Below, piece by piece: positions 10,676 to 21,513 of a DNA stretch of 64,000 bases. The translations under genes and the position numbers were made by a program. The stretch comes from Mycosarcoma maydis (Eukaryota; Basidiomycota; Ustilaginomycetes; Ustilaginales), in NCBI RefSeq assembly GCF_000328475.2, contig NC_026485.1:496001-560000 (forward strand), written 5' to 3'. Each line of letters starts with the position of its first letter. The stretch's first letter is position 1. The notes beneath the pieces are model-generated. The model made no database searches and was not told the DNA's origin. It saw only the letters and a list, made by a program, of their open reading frames with translations.

Positions 10676-10853
10676 GCTGCTGCCCACTCCGACGCCTCTT
10701 GCACGCTGTTTGGCATCGGCCTTTCATGCATGATGCCAAGCAAAGCAAATCAAAACCAATTCGTGATTCATTCAACGCAAATCGTCAAAGTGTCTGTGTG
10801 CTGAACAAGAAAAACAGGGATGTGTGATTCGTGATTACCCCTCGTGTAAAAGC

Positions 10854-13800
10854 CTAGTGCATACTCAACGCGCTCCTGGTGGGGCTACCCATAGCACCGA
10901 TTTCGCCATTGATGCTTGCTCCCCTGCCTCTACCGACGCTATTCCTCAGGCTGGCGGTTTGTTTTTCCAGCTCCATGGTGGAGCTCCTCCAACTTTCCAT
11001 ATGTTTGTCTGCCTGGTTCTTGTATTTTTCCAGCGTAGCTTGCAGGTTCTGGATCATGCCTTCGTCTACGCCGGCTTCCTGGATCAAGCACTGGTACGCG
11101 GCTGCGAGCTGGTCGTATTTCAGCTCGGTCTGGTCCAGGTCCGATTGAAGATCGCGGATCTGCGTCACCAGCTGCGACATTTGAGCTTGAGTCGATCGTT
11201 GGTTGGACAGTGACTCGTTGTAGGCGCGTGTCATTTCGGCGAGCTTCGATTCAAGCTCGCGATCCGAATGCGTCGATGACCCTGAGCCAGATGCGTTTTG
11301 CATCCGAGGCTTGTCGTAAACATAGTAGTTGCTAGATCCTCTCGCAGCTGCTTGAACACCGTTCGTGGGAGCCTTGTGATTTCTCAGCAAGTCGCTTTTG
11401 GCAGCAATGTCCTGTTCCAACTCTTCGTGGCCCCTCCTCAGCTCATCCAGAATCTGATGCCTTAACCCATCGCTGGATCCAGCCGGTTCTCGAGGCGACC
11501 CATGGCCCGCCAGAATCAGCTCCTCGAGGTTCGTCATTGTCGTGCTCCTCGCAATCTGCGAATTCTTCAACTGCCGTTCGAGCTCTTGAATGTGCGATTC
11601 GTACTGTCGTTTTGCCCGACTGACCATTTCGTCCGCTTGCAGATCCTTCCGACGCGCATTGGAAAGCGCCTCATCTCGCTGCTGCTGCGCTTGCTTCAAC
11701 GAGCTAGCGAGCTCCGAAACTTTGTCTTCGAGTTTCTTGATCGACTTTGCATCGCCGCTTGAGGGCGCGACATTTCCAAACGTGGTTACAGCCCCGCGCA
11801 GACCGACACCATTGCCCACCTTCGCAGACGCCGTCGCCGTTGCTGAACCCCCAGCTGCTCGCTGAAGCCTGCTCACTTCGCGCGTCAGATCCTCGTTCTC
11901 GTTCGCGAGTCGCGCCTTGCTCTTCTCCAGAGTCTTGGTATAGTGCGCCAACTCTTGCAACTTGGACTGAGCATCTGCAAGCTGGCGATCAGTGTACTTT
12001 TTCGCTTCCTCTAGCACATGGACGTGCTCGACAATCGTCTTGTTCTGCATCGATTGCAGCCGACGCATCTCCTGCTGCGCCAACGTCAGTTCGTGTTTGA
12101 GTCCGCTGATCTCCTTGTCTTTGCCAGCCACGAGCTGCTGCAAGCTGTTGGCGTTTCGCTCGGCTTGCTTGTGCGCCTGCTCGAGCAGTTCGCGCCGTTT
12201 CGATTCGGCACTGAGCTCAACAGCCACTTGGTCAGCTTTGTGCTTCCAACTGGCTTCGTTTCGTTCGAGCTCCAACAGCGCGTCTTCGAGATCCTGGTGC
12301 TTGGTAGCGGCTGCTTGGAGCTGCTTCTCAAGCGTAGCCTTGTTCTTGAGCGCGTCCTGAAGACCACGGTTGATGACGGCAGATTTGCTTTGCGCTTCCT
12401 GCAACAGAGTCTCGGCCTCGCGCTTGGCTTTCTCAGCAGCAGCAATTTTGGTATCCGTTTCTCGAACACGCACCTCAGCTTCCCGAAGCTGCACTTCGGC
12501 GCCTTGTCGTGCAGCACCGTGTGCCTGAGCTTCCTTCTGCGCTGCCGAGATTTCCGCGCGCAGCGCCGATATTTGTTCAAGGTTCGAGTGCTTGGTCTCG
12601 AATAACTCTCGCTGAACGCTGGCCATCTGCTCTCGTAGTGTCTGGAGCTCTTGTTCCTTCATGCGATGGATCTCCTTGGTCTTGACATCCTCGGAGCTTT
12701 TTGCTTCCATCAGTCGTCGTGTCTCGTCCAGTTCCTTCTGCAATGTGGCTCTGGCCTGGCTGGTCTTGGCATGCTCGTCCTTTGCCGACTTGACATCAAA
12801 GGTGAGCGTACTGACCTTGAGACCGAGATCCTCCAGCTTCTTGGATAGTGACTCGCGCTCTCGAGAGAGATCCGAGACCTGCTTTTGCAACTGGCTGACT
12901 TCCTGCTCCTTTTCTTTGACTCGCGCCTCGTAGCCTGCGGCAACACGCTGAAGCTCCGAGATTTGATAAGAAGACTGGCGCGTCTGTTCTTCGAGCTGCA
13001 GAGCACGTTTCTGCTCCTCCTGTCGACCGTTGGCTTCGGCCAGCAGCTTGGCTTCGACTTCCTGTACAGCAGTCATCATGCGCTTGTGAGCGCGATCGAG
13101 ATCCTGCTCCTTCTCCTGCAGCTTGCGGGACAAGTCATCCCTCTCAGTAACAAAGACTTGACGCTCGGTTCGGAATTGTTCTGCATTCGTGCTGTGCTTG
13201 CTGAGATCGCGCATGAAGGTATCTTCCTTTTCCTTCCAGGCCTTTTGCTCAGCTTCAAGACGGAGAAGATGGTCGGCGGCCTGGTCAAAAGCGAGCTTGA
13301 GTTCGGCGTGCGCCTGCTCTGTAGCCTTCTGCGATGCAAGAGCCTTCTCGAGCTGGCCCTCAAGCAGGTCGACGTCACTCTGAAGTGCTGCCAGATCATC
13401 TTCAAGGGCTGATTCGCGCTCTTTGGAGCGAGCCAGCACCTGATCCTTGTCGAGCAGCAGGCTTCGCTCCGAGATGAGCTGCTCTTCGATCTTGCGCTTC
13501 TCGGATTCGAGCTGGAACTTGAGGGCCTCGAGTGCTTCACGTTCCTTTTGATCTCGCTCAGCGCGTTCGGTGACCATGGCAAGCTCGAGTTGCTTGCGCT
13601 TGAGCTCCTCGTCGTGTCTGGTAGCAGTCAGGAGTGGTCGGACACGCGTGTACAGCTGCCACCAGGGCCATTCGCGCAATTTCACGTACAGTCGCGCGTT
13701 GCGTTGTACCGTTCGTACTGCCGCGGCACGATTGAGGATCTTCTTCATCTGGCGGCGGGCTGTATACATGCGACAAGCAGCACCGAAACGGCTGAAGATG

Positions 13801-16346
13801 TCGTAGAGGTGCGAATCTCTGCGTTCTTCCATCTCGGCAAGCACGCCAGCCTTGAAGAAGATCTTGGAGGTGCCGATCTTGAAGGTTAACTTGTCCAATT
13901 CAAGCGCTTCGACCATTCTCTGACAAGCTTTGCGACCGTCCATGTAGCCTGGAGGAATGATGCCGGGAGTCAAGACCTCGTAACGATTCCTGAACTCGGA
14001 GAAGAGCAGTCGGTTCGGATAGCCGAGACGGGCGATACGGATACCTTCGAGGACACCGTTGCAACGCAGCTGCTCGAGGACGAGCGGTACATTCATCTTG
14101 CCCGGCTTCTTCTCTGGATTTGGGACGATGCAACGGACAAAGTGGGGCTGCGTTGACGAGAGCTGGCCCATGAGTGAGTTGAGCTGCTCCTTGTGTCTCT
14201 GACCCACAGTGCGGAAAGCACCGCGCTTGATGCGACGCTTGGGTGCTGAAGCGAGCGATGTCTCTTCGTCGACCTCGGCGTACTCAGCAAAGAGCGAAGC
14301 GATGAAGCGGTCGGTTGATTCGGACATGACACGGGTAAGGTTGTCGTTGAGAGGGTCCTTGTTCTTGTCGAGCCATCCGTCGGTGCGGTATTCGACGTCA
14401 CCGGCGTAGTGCTTGACGACGAAGCCTTGGGCGAACCGAGTGCGAGCGTACTTGGTAGAACCATGGGCAAGACCCTTTTCGGCGGCCATGGCAGCACCTG
14501 CTGCATCGGTAGCCGATCCGTCCTTGTTGGTGCCCCAAATGCGGTTGAGCTTCTCCGTAAAGGTGAGATCGGTGGCCTTGGGCATGATGCACTCTTCGTC
14601 AAGACAGGAGAGGATGCCGATGGGAGTTGTCGACTCGATGAGGTCGATGGTAGGTTGGAGGTCGAGGCCAAAGTTGACAAAATCCCACTCGATGTTTTCG
14701 CGTGCATACTCTTCCTGCTCAAGGACAAACATGTGATGATTGAAGAACTGCTGGAGCTTTTCGTTGGTATAGTTGATGCAGAGCTGTTCGAAGCTATTTA
14801 CGTCAAAGATCTCGAAACCAGCGATGTCGAGAACACCGATGAAGCTGCTTTTGCTAGTGGGGCGATCGAGAGCCTTGTTGATACGGTCGACGAGCCAGCC
14901 GAACGCCTTTTCGTAGAGGGTCTTGCTGAGCGCCGCCATCTCCTCGGATACTTGGCGCATTGTCCTGGAGGATGTGACCCATTCGCGACCGGCCTTGACG
15001 CGCGGTCGAAGGAGAGCTTTGGAGAAGTCTTGCTCTGGCAGACCGAGCACATGGCAGATTTTTTCGACCTGGGGCATATTGGTGATGCGAGCCTGCTCGG
15101 ATCGGTCGGTTGCAAGTTGAATGTTTCCGATCTGCAGAATAGCGGCAGCCACACGGAAGAGATTGAGTTGCTCCTCTGGCATAAAGCCGACGGTATTGAG
15201 AGCGTCACGCAACAGCTTCCATTCGGCGCTATCATCGACACCTTCGACATGTTTGCGTGTGCCCTTGAGGTAGGCGTAGTCATCCGGAGAGCTGGTGAGC
15301 AGTAGCTTCTGCTTGAGCTCTGGCTCGGCACCACGAAGAAGCTGGTAAAAGATATGGAAGCTTCGCTCGTTCTCGCTTCGAATGGCGACTCTGCTCTTCT
15401 CCAAGAGGTACCAGTCGATGTTGGCACCGGCGATTGCACCTACTGAGGTAAATTCGATCCGAACGAATTTGCCAAAACGACTGGAGTTGTTGTTGCGGAT
15501 GGTTTGCGCGTTACCAAAAGCTTCGAGGATGGGATTGGCTTGCAGAATCTGGCGCTCAAGCAGGCCGAGGCGCTTTGAGGAAACTGGTTCCACGCCGTTG
15601 ATGCGATCCAGCACTTCTCGCGACGAGGAGGGTGTCAGCGAGTTGGCAGGCGACTGAGAGGTGTGTGCGGCGGGATCAGCAGCGATGGAGGCAAGATACT
15701 GAATGACTTTCTTTGTGTTTTCGGTCTTACCAGCACCGGATTCACCGGTGATAAGAAGACTCTGGTTCTCTCGATTGTCTATCATGTTGCGCATGGCCTC
15801 GTCCGCGAGAGCAAAGACGTGGGGTGCATTCTCTTCGCGCCTACGACCCTTGTATGCAGCTACGATGGCATCCGTGTATATGGGCAATGTATGGTATGGG
15901 TTGACGGCAACCAAGAAGAGGCCGGAGTAGGTGTAAATGAGCGAGCTGAAGTATCTTTGGCGCAAGTTGTGCACGACGCTTGCTTCGTTGAGGAAGGTGA
16001 GGTCGGCAATGTCTTCGACCTTGTCAAATTTGGGCGGGTTCATTTTGCTGAGCTCAAAAGTGGGGACGGTGCGATTGGAGCCATCCTGCAAGGCGCAGAG
16101 CGATTGATCGCCCTCTTCCTTGATGACCCAAGCGGAGAGGTAGCCTGCGGCTGAATCTGGGATCCATACATACTTTTTGGACGCAAATTCTGCCGCTGAG
16201 GCGGCATCGGAAGCCGACTGACCCACGCTCCTCGAGGGACGCGGCATGGCGGCGGCAAGTTGTGCAGCATTGTTGGCTTCGACCGATGGGGAAGCACGAT
16301 GTAATGGACGGAAGAGACTCGACTTTGTACGTACGACGTCGACCAT
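10854..16346 (-). CDS. Class II myosin heavy chain
   Basis: Single exon, 1830 residues. A short low-complexity leader is followed by an SH3-like segment (about 58-105) and the motor: P-loop GESGAGKT (201-208), switch I NNNSSRFGKF (about 286-295), switch II DIAGFEIF (about 507-514), and an actin-binding region with a PHFVRCIVPN helix (about 734). The neck (about 850-905) has a recognisable but degenerate IQ motif near VQRNARLYVKL. Residues about 905-1830 form a long heptad-rich coiled coil, broken by a Gly/Ser/Ala hinge near 1515-1545. This layout is that of conventional myosin II, which works in the cytokinetic actomyosin ring. There is no DIL or MyTH domain, which rules out class V and class I. 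A start at residue 34 (16247) is also possible. Confidence 0.95.
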   Translation of the reverse strand: MVDVVRTKSSLFRPLHRASPSVEANNAAQLAAAMPRPSRSVGQSASDAASAAEFASKKYVWIPDSAAGYLSAWVIKEEGDQSLCALQDGSNRTVPTFELSKMNPPKFDKVEDIADLTFLNEASVVHNLRQRYFSSLIYTYSGLFLVAVNPYHTLPIYTDAIVAAYKGRRREENAPHVFALADEAMRNMIDNRENQSLLITGESGAGKTENTKKVIQYLASIAADPAAHTSQSPANSLTPSSSREVLDRINGVEPVSSKRLGLLERQILQANPILEAFGNAQTIRNNNSSRFGKFVRIEFTSVGAIAGANIDWYLLEKSRVAIRSENERSFHIFYQLLRGAEPELKQKLLLTSSPDDYAYLKGTRKHVEGVDDSAEWKLLRDALNTVGFMPEEQLNLFRVAAAILQIGNIQLATDRSEQARITNMPQVEKICHVLGLPEQDFSKALLRPRVKAGREWVTSSRTMRQVSEEMAALSKTLYEKAFGWLVDRINKALDRPTSKSSFIGVLDIAGFEIFDVNSFEQLCINYTNEKLQQFFNHHMFVLEQEEYARENIEWDFVNFGLDLQPTIDLIESTTPIGILSCLDEECIMPKATDLTFTEKLNRIWGTNKDGSATDAAGAAMAAEKGLAHGSTKYARTRFAQGFVVKHYAGDVEYRTDGWLDKNKDPLNDNLTRVMSESTDRFIASLFAEYAEVDEETSLASAPKRRIKRGAFRTVGQRHKEQLNSLMGQLSSTQPHFVRCIVPNPEKKPGKMNVPLVLEQLRCNGVLEGIRIARLGYPNRLLFSEFRNRYEVLTPGIIPPGYMDGRKACQRMVEALELDKLTFKIGTSKIFFKAGVLAEMEERRDSHLYDIFSRFGAACRMYTARRQMKKILNRAAAVRTVQRNARLYVKLREWPWWQLYTRVRPLLTATRHDEELKRKQLELAMVTERAERDQKEREALEALKFQLESEKRKIEEQLISERSLLLDKDQVLARSKERESALEDDLAALQSDVDLLEGQLEKALASQKATEQAHAELKLAFDQAADHLLRLEAEQKAWKEKEDTFMRDLSKHSTNAEQFRTERQVFVTERDDLSRKLQEKEQDLDRAHKRMMTAVQEVEAKLLAEANGRQEEQKRALQLEEQTRQSSYQISELQRVAAGYEARVKEKEQEVSQLQKQVSDLSRERESLSKKLEDLGLKVSTLTFDVKSAKDEHAKTSQARATLQKELDETRRLMEAKSSEDVKTKEIHRMKEQELQTLREQMASVQRELFETKHSNLEQISALRAEISAAQKEAQAHGAARQGAEVQLREAEVRVRETDTKIAAAEKAKREAETLLQEAQSKSAVINRGLQDALKNKATLEKQLQAAATKHQDLEDALLELERNEASWKHKADQVAVELSAESKRRELLEQAHKQAERNANSLQQLVAGKDKEISGLKHELTLAQQEMRRLQSMQNKTIVEHVHVLEEAKKYTDRQLADAQSKLQELAHYTKTLEKSKARLANENEDLTREVSRLQRAAGGSATATASAKVGNGVGLRGAVTTFGNVAPSSGDAKSIKKLEDKVSELASSLKQAQQQRDEALSNARRKDLQADEMVSRAKRQYESHIQELERQLKNSQIARSTTMTNLEELILAGHGSPREPAGSSDGLRHQILDELRRGHEELEQDIAAKSDLLRNHKAPTNGVQAAARGSSNYYVYDKPRMQNASGSGSSTHSDRELESKLAEMTRAYNESLSNQRSTQAQMSQLVTQIRDLQSDLDQTELKYDQLAAAYQCLIQEAGVDEGMIQNLQATLEKYKNQADKHMESWRSSTMELEKQTASLRNSVGRGRGASINGEIGAMGSPTRSALSMH

Positions 16347-16812
16347 GTTGACGAGCGCAGCCTCTTGAAGGTGTATCTACGATCGAGTGGTCTTGGATGC
16401 AGAAGAAGGTTTGCCTGAAGATCGATTGAGCGTCGACAGGAGAGGGCACTCGAGTCTGCGTGGACGTTGACGTTGATACGTATGCTCGATGTGTATGTGG
16501 TTGTAGATGTTGTTGTTGTGGATGCTGTAGCTAGAGCAAGACTCGACTTGTGGCTAGAAACGGGGAAAAAACCAGGATAAGAAGGGTGGGCGAGATTGTT
16601 GATGGGTATGGTGATGGCGATGGTGACGACGTACTTGTTTTCGATGATGGTAGCGAAGAATGAAGTGGGTCAGATTGCAACTAGCCACAACCAGGTGCCA
16701 TTGACCGATTGCGTGAAGGTGCAGCGCCGGTAGCTCCGGCTCAGGGTAGAACAGAACAACACTTTGGCTGCGCTCCACCTTTTGCGAGGCAGGCTGAAGG
16801 CAGCCGGCACAG

Positions 16813-16833
16813 AATCACGAATCACGAATCACG
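16813..16833. repeat. Heptamer array (AATCACG)x3
   Basis: Three tandem copies of AATCACG, the reverse-complement register of GATTCGT. Confidence 0.9.
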
Positions 16834-17690
16834 TTGCGCCGCACCAAAGCACGAAGCACGCCCAAATTCACGATTCAGATTAACTTAACGACTGCCAAAT
16901 TTGAATCACAAATCGTGAATTGGGCCGAAAGGGTTCACATTTCGTGATTCTATTAATATTTATTTTTGGTTTTTAAGACAGGCCACCCCTGAAGGCGCGG
17001 GCGGGGGTTTGTTTTCTTGTCGACTCACGACTCACGATTCGCACTTGGTAATTCACATTTCGACGATTCGTGATTTCCAACGCAAACAAACATGATGCCA
17101 TTCCACGCACGACCCAACGCACTCACGACCAACGTTGCCCGATGACAGGGGTCTTCGCTTCGCGCGCTCCTTTCATGCTTGATTTCGCTGTTTACCCCTG
17201 ACAAGACCGGAGCTCGAGAGTGGTCATGGTTCTTCAGCTGCCCTGAAAGGAATGTCGAGCCCCTTATGTTTCGTAGCGATGCGATCGGTGCGGGTCGATG
17301 CGGTCTTACAGAAGCGCGATCATCCTCGTGCCGTGTCCCGTGTCTGGTCTTTGGAGCGGCCTGCTCCTGCTGTCACTCGTGACTAGTAATCATGAATACA
17401 CAAACACGATACTCACAACTGAGACGAGACCAACACTCGACGCAAGACGCGCCTGTCTGCCAGCAAAATAACTTTGTTACCACACCACAACACGCACCCA
17501 AATTCGAAATGCGACAGGCGTGCGGGACGCGTCTCGATGAACCAACGTGTAACCTTGTGCTGAGCGATTCACCCGCACGAAAAGAACAGGCAGAAAAAAA
17601 CCTTTGCTGTTCGTCGTTTCTTGTGCTGGATGGAGCCTTGGTGCTTTTCACCAACCACGAGTGTGCAGCGTCGAATCGGGAACGCTTACG

Positions 17691-17736
17691 ATTCGTGATT
17701 CGTGATTCGTGATTCGTGATTCGTGATTCGTGATTC
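17691..17736. repeat. Heptamer array (ATTCGTG)x6
   Basis: Six perfect copies of ATTCGTG plus ATTC. The array lies about 140 bases upstream of the Cir_N start codon. Confidence 0.95.
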
Positions 17737-17873
17737 TTTTTTCACAGGATGGCTGGACCCTGCATGCAGTAACTGACCATGCTCTGCTCGTCGAGACTCA
17801 GCTAGGCTTTTGCCATCCTGCGCAACATAGCTCGGAGCCTTGATCAATGCTATCGACGTGTTAGAAGAGCAGC

Positions 17874-18596
17874 ATGCCTTTGCATCTTTCTCAGCACAAG
17901 TCGTACCACCCTTACAAACGAGTCAATCGGGAAAAGGTCCGTATCGACGAGCTACAAGCAGCCGACCGACAGGACCGAGATCGTCAGGCCTCATTGGCCC
18001 ACCGCGATCACGCTCGCCTCGAAGCTCTTCGATCCCGTCGCATTCACTCCAGTGCCAGCGTCGAAGCGGCCCAAGATTTTCAACCCGCCGACTCACCCAG
18101 TCAGATACAAAGCTCCAGGTCACACTCGAAACCTCGGTCAGGTCACGCTCTTCTTCGCCCAGAGGATGAGCTGACACCTTGGTACACCACCTCGCAGCTC
18201 CGCAACGGCGCAGAAGCTGGAAAGACTGAAGATCAACGCCTTAAGGACACATACAAGGATCTGAGCTCCAAGTCTTCCAACGATCCGCTCAAGGCAATGC
18301 AAGCCTTTCTGGCTCAACGCAAAGCTGCTAAGCAACTTCCCAGTAGCTCACCCTCCTCCAGCCACTTCGACTCGCACACCGCTTCCGACCTATACGAGCC
18401 CGACGCCGTTCGAGCTGCTCAGTCTCGTCGGAGACACCACCACCATCACTCAAGCTCGAAGTTGGGCTCCTTTGGTCAAGGCGCATCCCACACGCATTGC
18501 AGACATCGGCCCGCTAACGCGCCAGGTCGCCACGCTTCGCGTTCAGAAGCAGACAACAATCGTCACTATCAGCAAATTCATCATCAGCAGCCATGA
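17874..18596 (+). CDS. Cir_N-domain protein (CBF1-interacting corepressor N-terminal type)
   Basis: 240 residues. The N-terminus MPLHLSQHKSYHPYKRVNREKV carries the Cir_N signature (short His/Lys segment, then a basic helix with DELQAADRQDRDRQ), as in CIR and related splicing-associated proteins. The middle has a DELTPWYTTSQLRNG segment and a predicted helix (DTYKDLSSKSSNDPLKAMQAFLAQRK), resembling the short conserved blocks of pre-mRNA-splicing factors of this family. The C-terminus is His/Ser/Arg-rich and low complexity. Role: probably nuclear, linked to splicing or transcription; this comes from the family, not from the sequence. Its stop TGA overlaps the ATG of the next gene in the string ATGA. 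Confidence 0.75.
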   Translation: MPLHLSQHKSYHPYKRVNREKVRIDELQAADRQDRDRQASLAHRDHARLEALRSRRIHSSASVEAAQDFQPADSPSQIQSSRSHSKPRSGHALLRPEDELTPWYTTSQLRNGAEAGKTEDQRLKDTYKDLSSKSSNDPLKAMQAFLAQRKAAKQLPSSSPSSSHFDSHTASDLYEPDAVRAAQSRRRHHHHHSSSKLGSFGQGASHTHCRHRPANAPGRHASRSEADNNRHYQQIHHQQP

Positions 18597-21460
18597 AGTC
18601 GGAATCGCCAGAGGGGGTGGACACCTGTACCGCTCAGCGAGACGTCGAAGGGTCGTCTTCTTCGCACCACGTTCATGCAAACGCCTATCGTCCAGGCTCG
18701 AGATCCTCCATGTATCCCGAACTCTTTCAGCAGATGGTCTGCACGGTTCTCGAGTCCGAATCCTACCTCTTTTCCAATTCTGAGCTCGACATTCTTTCTG
18801 CCTTCTTCATGCTATCCTACCCTGCTCGTTATCTGTTCGTCCGCCTTCTCCAACGCAAGAAGAACACATGGTATCGACTGGACCGGCTAGAAGCCTACCG
18901 CTCAGAGGTGCACGACCTCAAGGCAGCCACAGCTGAACTCGCTACCATCATCTCATCCCCACCCTCTGACGGTCCGAAGATCGAGACGGGTAGGGTCGAA
19001 GAGCAAGACCGACGAAAGCTCGCCCTTGACACCGATAAGGAGAATTCCGTTTTGGCACTACCTGCTCTTCAGCGTCAACTTGAGCTCGATGAACAGACAG
19101 GGCTACCTCGCGCCCCCACTTATCGACACAAGCAACCACTTGTTGAATCATCAGTACCGGCCAATAATGCTGCACAAACGGAGACTCCAAAGCCGAAAAC
19201 GAGCACAGAGTTACAAGGGCCGTTGCTGAATCGCTTTGTTCTGACTGAGAGAGACATGATAGGCGGTCTTTCGGAATCTCTCTCGCTTCTCACCATCGAA
19301 GAGCTCAAGGCGATTGCCAAGAACATGGGAATCACAAAGATTGGCACCACCCGCGCTCAGATTGTTGCTACACTTACAGCGACACGATCCCAGTCGATGC
19401 TCTTCAAGATCCCGATCAAGCGGTCGGACGCATCGCAGAACGCAGCTAGCACTGGCGCCTCGAAACAACTCACTTTGAACTTGGTCAGCCCCAACAAGGG
19501 TCAGCCCCAGGCATCACGCCTCAAGCATGAGCTCTCGGCAACCCTTGGAGGCGGTTGTATCCAAGTGCTTCCCGCACTTCGCTCGCTAGTGGATCGCGTC
19601 GCACTCGTATACTATCGCGGTAATCTCCTTGGAAGTGCTGCGCTCACCACTGCCATCTTGTCCCGCTCACACATTCGCAACTATCCCAGCTACGACTACA
19701 GGCGTACGAGCTTTCTCTTTCCATCCCGAGACCATCTGATCGCCTTCGAGCGTGCTCTCGGCATAGAAGCCGAGATGGAACATCTCATTCAGTTTGCAAA
19801 GAGCGAAGCTGATTTTCGTTGCGCGCTTGCGCTGTTTGACTCCGTTTGGGCCGAGTGGAATTCGTGTGTGCAGGAATGCATGTCAGCCCATCCCGAGGGC
19901 ATCGACAAGTTGGTCTACCATCGCATGCGATTTCATCCCGGATGGGTACTCACTCGTATCGTCTACAAAGGTGCAGGCGTGCTAGCCAGGCTCAAGCTTC
20001 GAGAGCGGGAGAAGCAAGTGCTGCAGGCTTTGCTCGATCAGAAGGTCTTCCGACGCGGCCGTCGAGGTGACTGGTACGATCGGTTGGCGCTCGTCACTGC
20101 ACTGTACTCGGACGACCAACGCAAGGGCAAAAGGCAAGCACTCGAAATCAGCGTACGCGGCATGCAGGATCCCGACACACATCTTATCTATCACGATACA
20201 TTGCAAAGGCGAATCGCGAGACTCGAGTCGCAACTTCGGATCCCTCGATCGGAGCAGCACGACTTTTCATACACAAAACTCAAAACAACGTCTGAGGTCG
20301 AATTCAAGGGTGTTCGGCTCGATGCGATGACCGAGACCGATACTCGCACCAACCAGCCCATCACGGCTCTGTCCAGATTTTTACACACTTGCAGTTCGCC
20401 GCCGCCGTCGCCAGACGAACCTGAACCTCGATCTGCCAGCGACACTCCTCCAAGGTCTGGTCTCGCGTCTCGCAGTGCCAGAAGCAGTTCATCGAAAGTT
20501 TCCCCGACTAAACGTTCTTGCGGCTTCGAGATCCGCAAACCGCTCTTCAAACGAGTCAAGATCGAGACGTTCGCAGAAACGTCGACGTTCAAGCGTGAAA
20601 CAGAATCATCCTTGTTCAGTCCGTCCGTCAAGATGGAATGTGAAGAGGCAATCGATGACCAAAGTCGACCTATTTTGGGAGCGCAAGACTCGTCAATCGA
20701 CTCGATCATTGTCAAGGAGGAAGATCTCGATGAGATTTCGTGGGATGAAATGTGTGCAGCACCTGATGCGACTGCGCTGTACATGATGTCTGGCGGCGAA
20801 GCGGCGTGCTGCATGACCACATCTACGCGTCGATCGATGCGCAGCGTCTGGCGCGGTTTGGACAAACGACCATGTCATGTTGAGCAGCTTTGCCTGCAAC
20901 ACTACGCGCTACAGGGCTTCAAAGGCTACCACTGCGAGGGTAAGCTGCTCACCATGATTTTCGTGCTGGTGATGTGGGACGTGATTTTCATGCAAGGCAT
21001 ACCAGGCTCGTTTGAGACACCCTATCAATCGGCACCGCTCGACCTTGGATCAGATTCATTTGGCATCGTACGCAGCCAGCAGATCCGCGAACGTCTCGAT
21101 CACATCGAACGCACCGGTGGCCTCGACCTCATCGACGCGGTCGACGATCGTGAACGCGCCAACAAGACGTGGGCGGTCGGCTGTCGATGGGATCTGTTCA
21201 GCAAACAAGATCTATTGGAGGTAGCAGAGTGCCTCGGTGGTCATTCGATCAGCGTCGTCTGCCAGATGCTCGTCGAGGAATGGGATCACTGTAGCTCAGG
21301 TATGCCCGATCTGGTGGTGTGGAGAATCAAGGATAAGGTGGTCAGGTTTGTAGAGGTAAAAGGTCCAGGTGATAGGCTGAGTGAAACGCAAAAGGTGTGG
21401 ATCGATGTTTTGTTGAGGGCCGGAATCCAGGTTCACGTTGGGTTGGTTAGGGAGGAGTGA
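18593..21460 (+). CDS. fan1: FAN1-like structure-specific nuclease (VRR-NUC)
   Basis: 955 residues from the ATG that overlaps the stop of the Cir_N gene. The ATG at 18710 (MYPELFQQMV) also fits, because conserved sequence starts there. Order: conserved N-terminal block LDILSAFFMLSYPARYLFVRLLQRK; a SAP-like DNA-binding helix pair near 226-265 (LTIEELKAIAKNMGITK); a helical middle; and a C-terminal VRR-NUC domain (about 840-955) with GMPDLVVW and FVEVKGPGDRLSETQ, which supply the PD-(D/E)xK catalytic residues. An insert rich in Ser/Lys/Glu (about 600-720) looks disordered. FAN1 incises DNA near interstrand crosslinks and 5' flaps. The N-terminal UBZ zinc finger of the animal protein is not seen. 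It converges on dpb4, 175 bases away. Confidence 0.9.
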   Translation: MKSESPEGVDTCTAQRDVEGSSSSHHVHANAYRPGSRSSMYPELFQQMVCTVLESESYLFSNSELDILSAFFMLSYPARYLFVRLLQRKKNTWYRLDRLEAYRSEVHDLKAATAELATIISSPPSDGPKIETGRVEEQDRRKLALDTDKENSVLALPALQRQLELDEQTGLPRAPTYRHKQPLVESSVPANNAAQTETPKPKTSTELQGPLLNRFVLTERDMIGGLSESLSLLTIEELKAIAKNMGITKIGTTRAQIVATLTATRSQSMLFKIPIKRSDASQNAASTGASKQLTLNLVSPNKGQPQASRLKHELSATLGGGCIQVLPALRSLVDRVALVYYRGNLLGSAALTTAILSRSHIRNYPSYDYRRTSFLFPSRDHLIAFERALGIEAEMEHLIQFAKSEADFRCALALFDSVWAEWNSCVQECMSAHPEGIDKLVYHRMRFHPGWVLTRIVYKGAGVLARLKLREREKQVLQALLDQKVFRRGRRGDWYDRLALVTALYSDDQRKGKRQALEISVRGMQDPDTHLIYHDTLQRRIARLESQLRIPRSEQHDFSYTKLKTTSEVEFKGVRLDAMTETDTRTNQPITALSRFLHTCSSPPPSPDEPEPRSASDTPPRSGLASRSARSSSSKVSPTKRSCGFEIRKPLFKRVKIETFAETSTFKRETESSLFSPSVKMECEEAIDDQSRPILGAQDSSIDSIIVKEEDLDEISWDEMCAAPDATALYMMSGGEAACCMTTSTRRSMRSVWRGLDKRPCHVEQLCLQHYALQGFKGYHCEGKLLTMIFVLVMWDVIFMQGIPGSFETPYQSAPLDLGSDSFGIVRSQQIRERLDHIERTGGLDLIDAVDDRERANKTWAVGCRWDLFSKQDLLEVAECLGGHSISVVCQMLVEEWDHCSSGMPDLVVWRIKDKVVRFVEVKGPGDRLSETQKVWIDVLLRAGIQVHVGLVREE

Positions 21461-21513
21461 TACACATCCAATCCAATTGGATTAGTGCACCGCACGTGGT
21501 TCGGACGAGACTG

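Larger units (their letters stand above)
16347..17873. other. Divergent intergenic region
   Basis: 1.5 kb between the myosin gene (-) and the Cir_N gene (+). It has many heptamer words: AATCACG x3 at 16813-16833, singles at about 16865-16945 and 17020-17080, and an array at 17691-17736. There is one ACGCGT near 17527. I see no gene. Confidence 0.65.

Noticed and set aside
14409..15305. A 298-codon ORF antisense to the myosin motor domain
   Set aside because: The opposite strand encodes the conserved motor. Long antisense frames are common over GC-rich, codon-biased genes.
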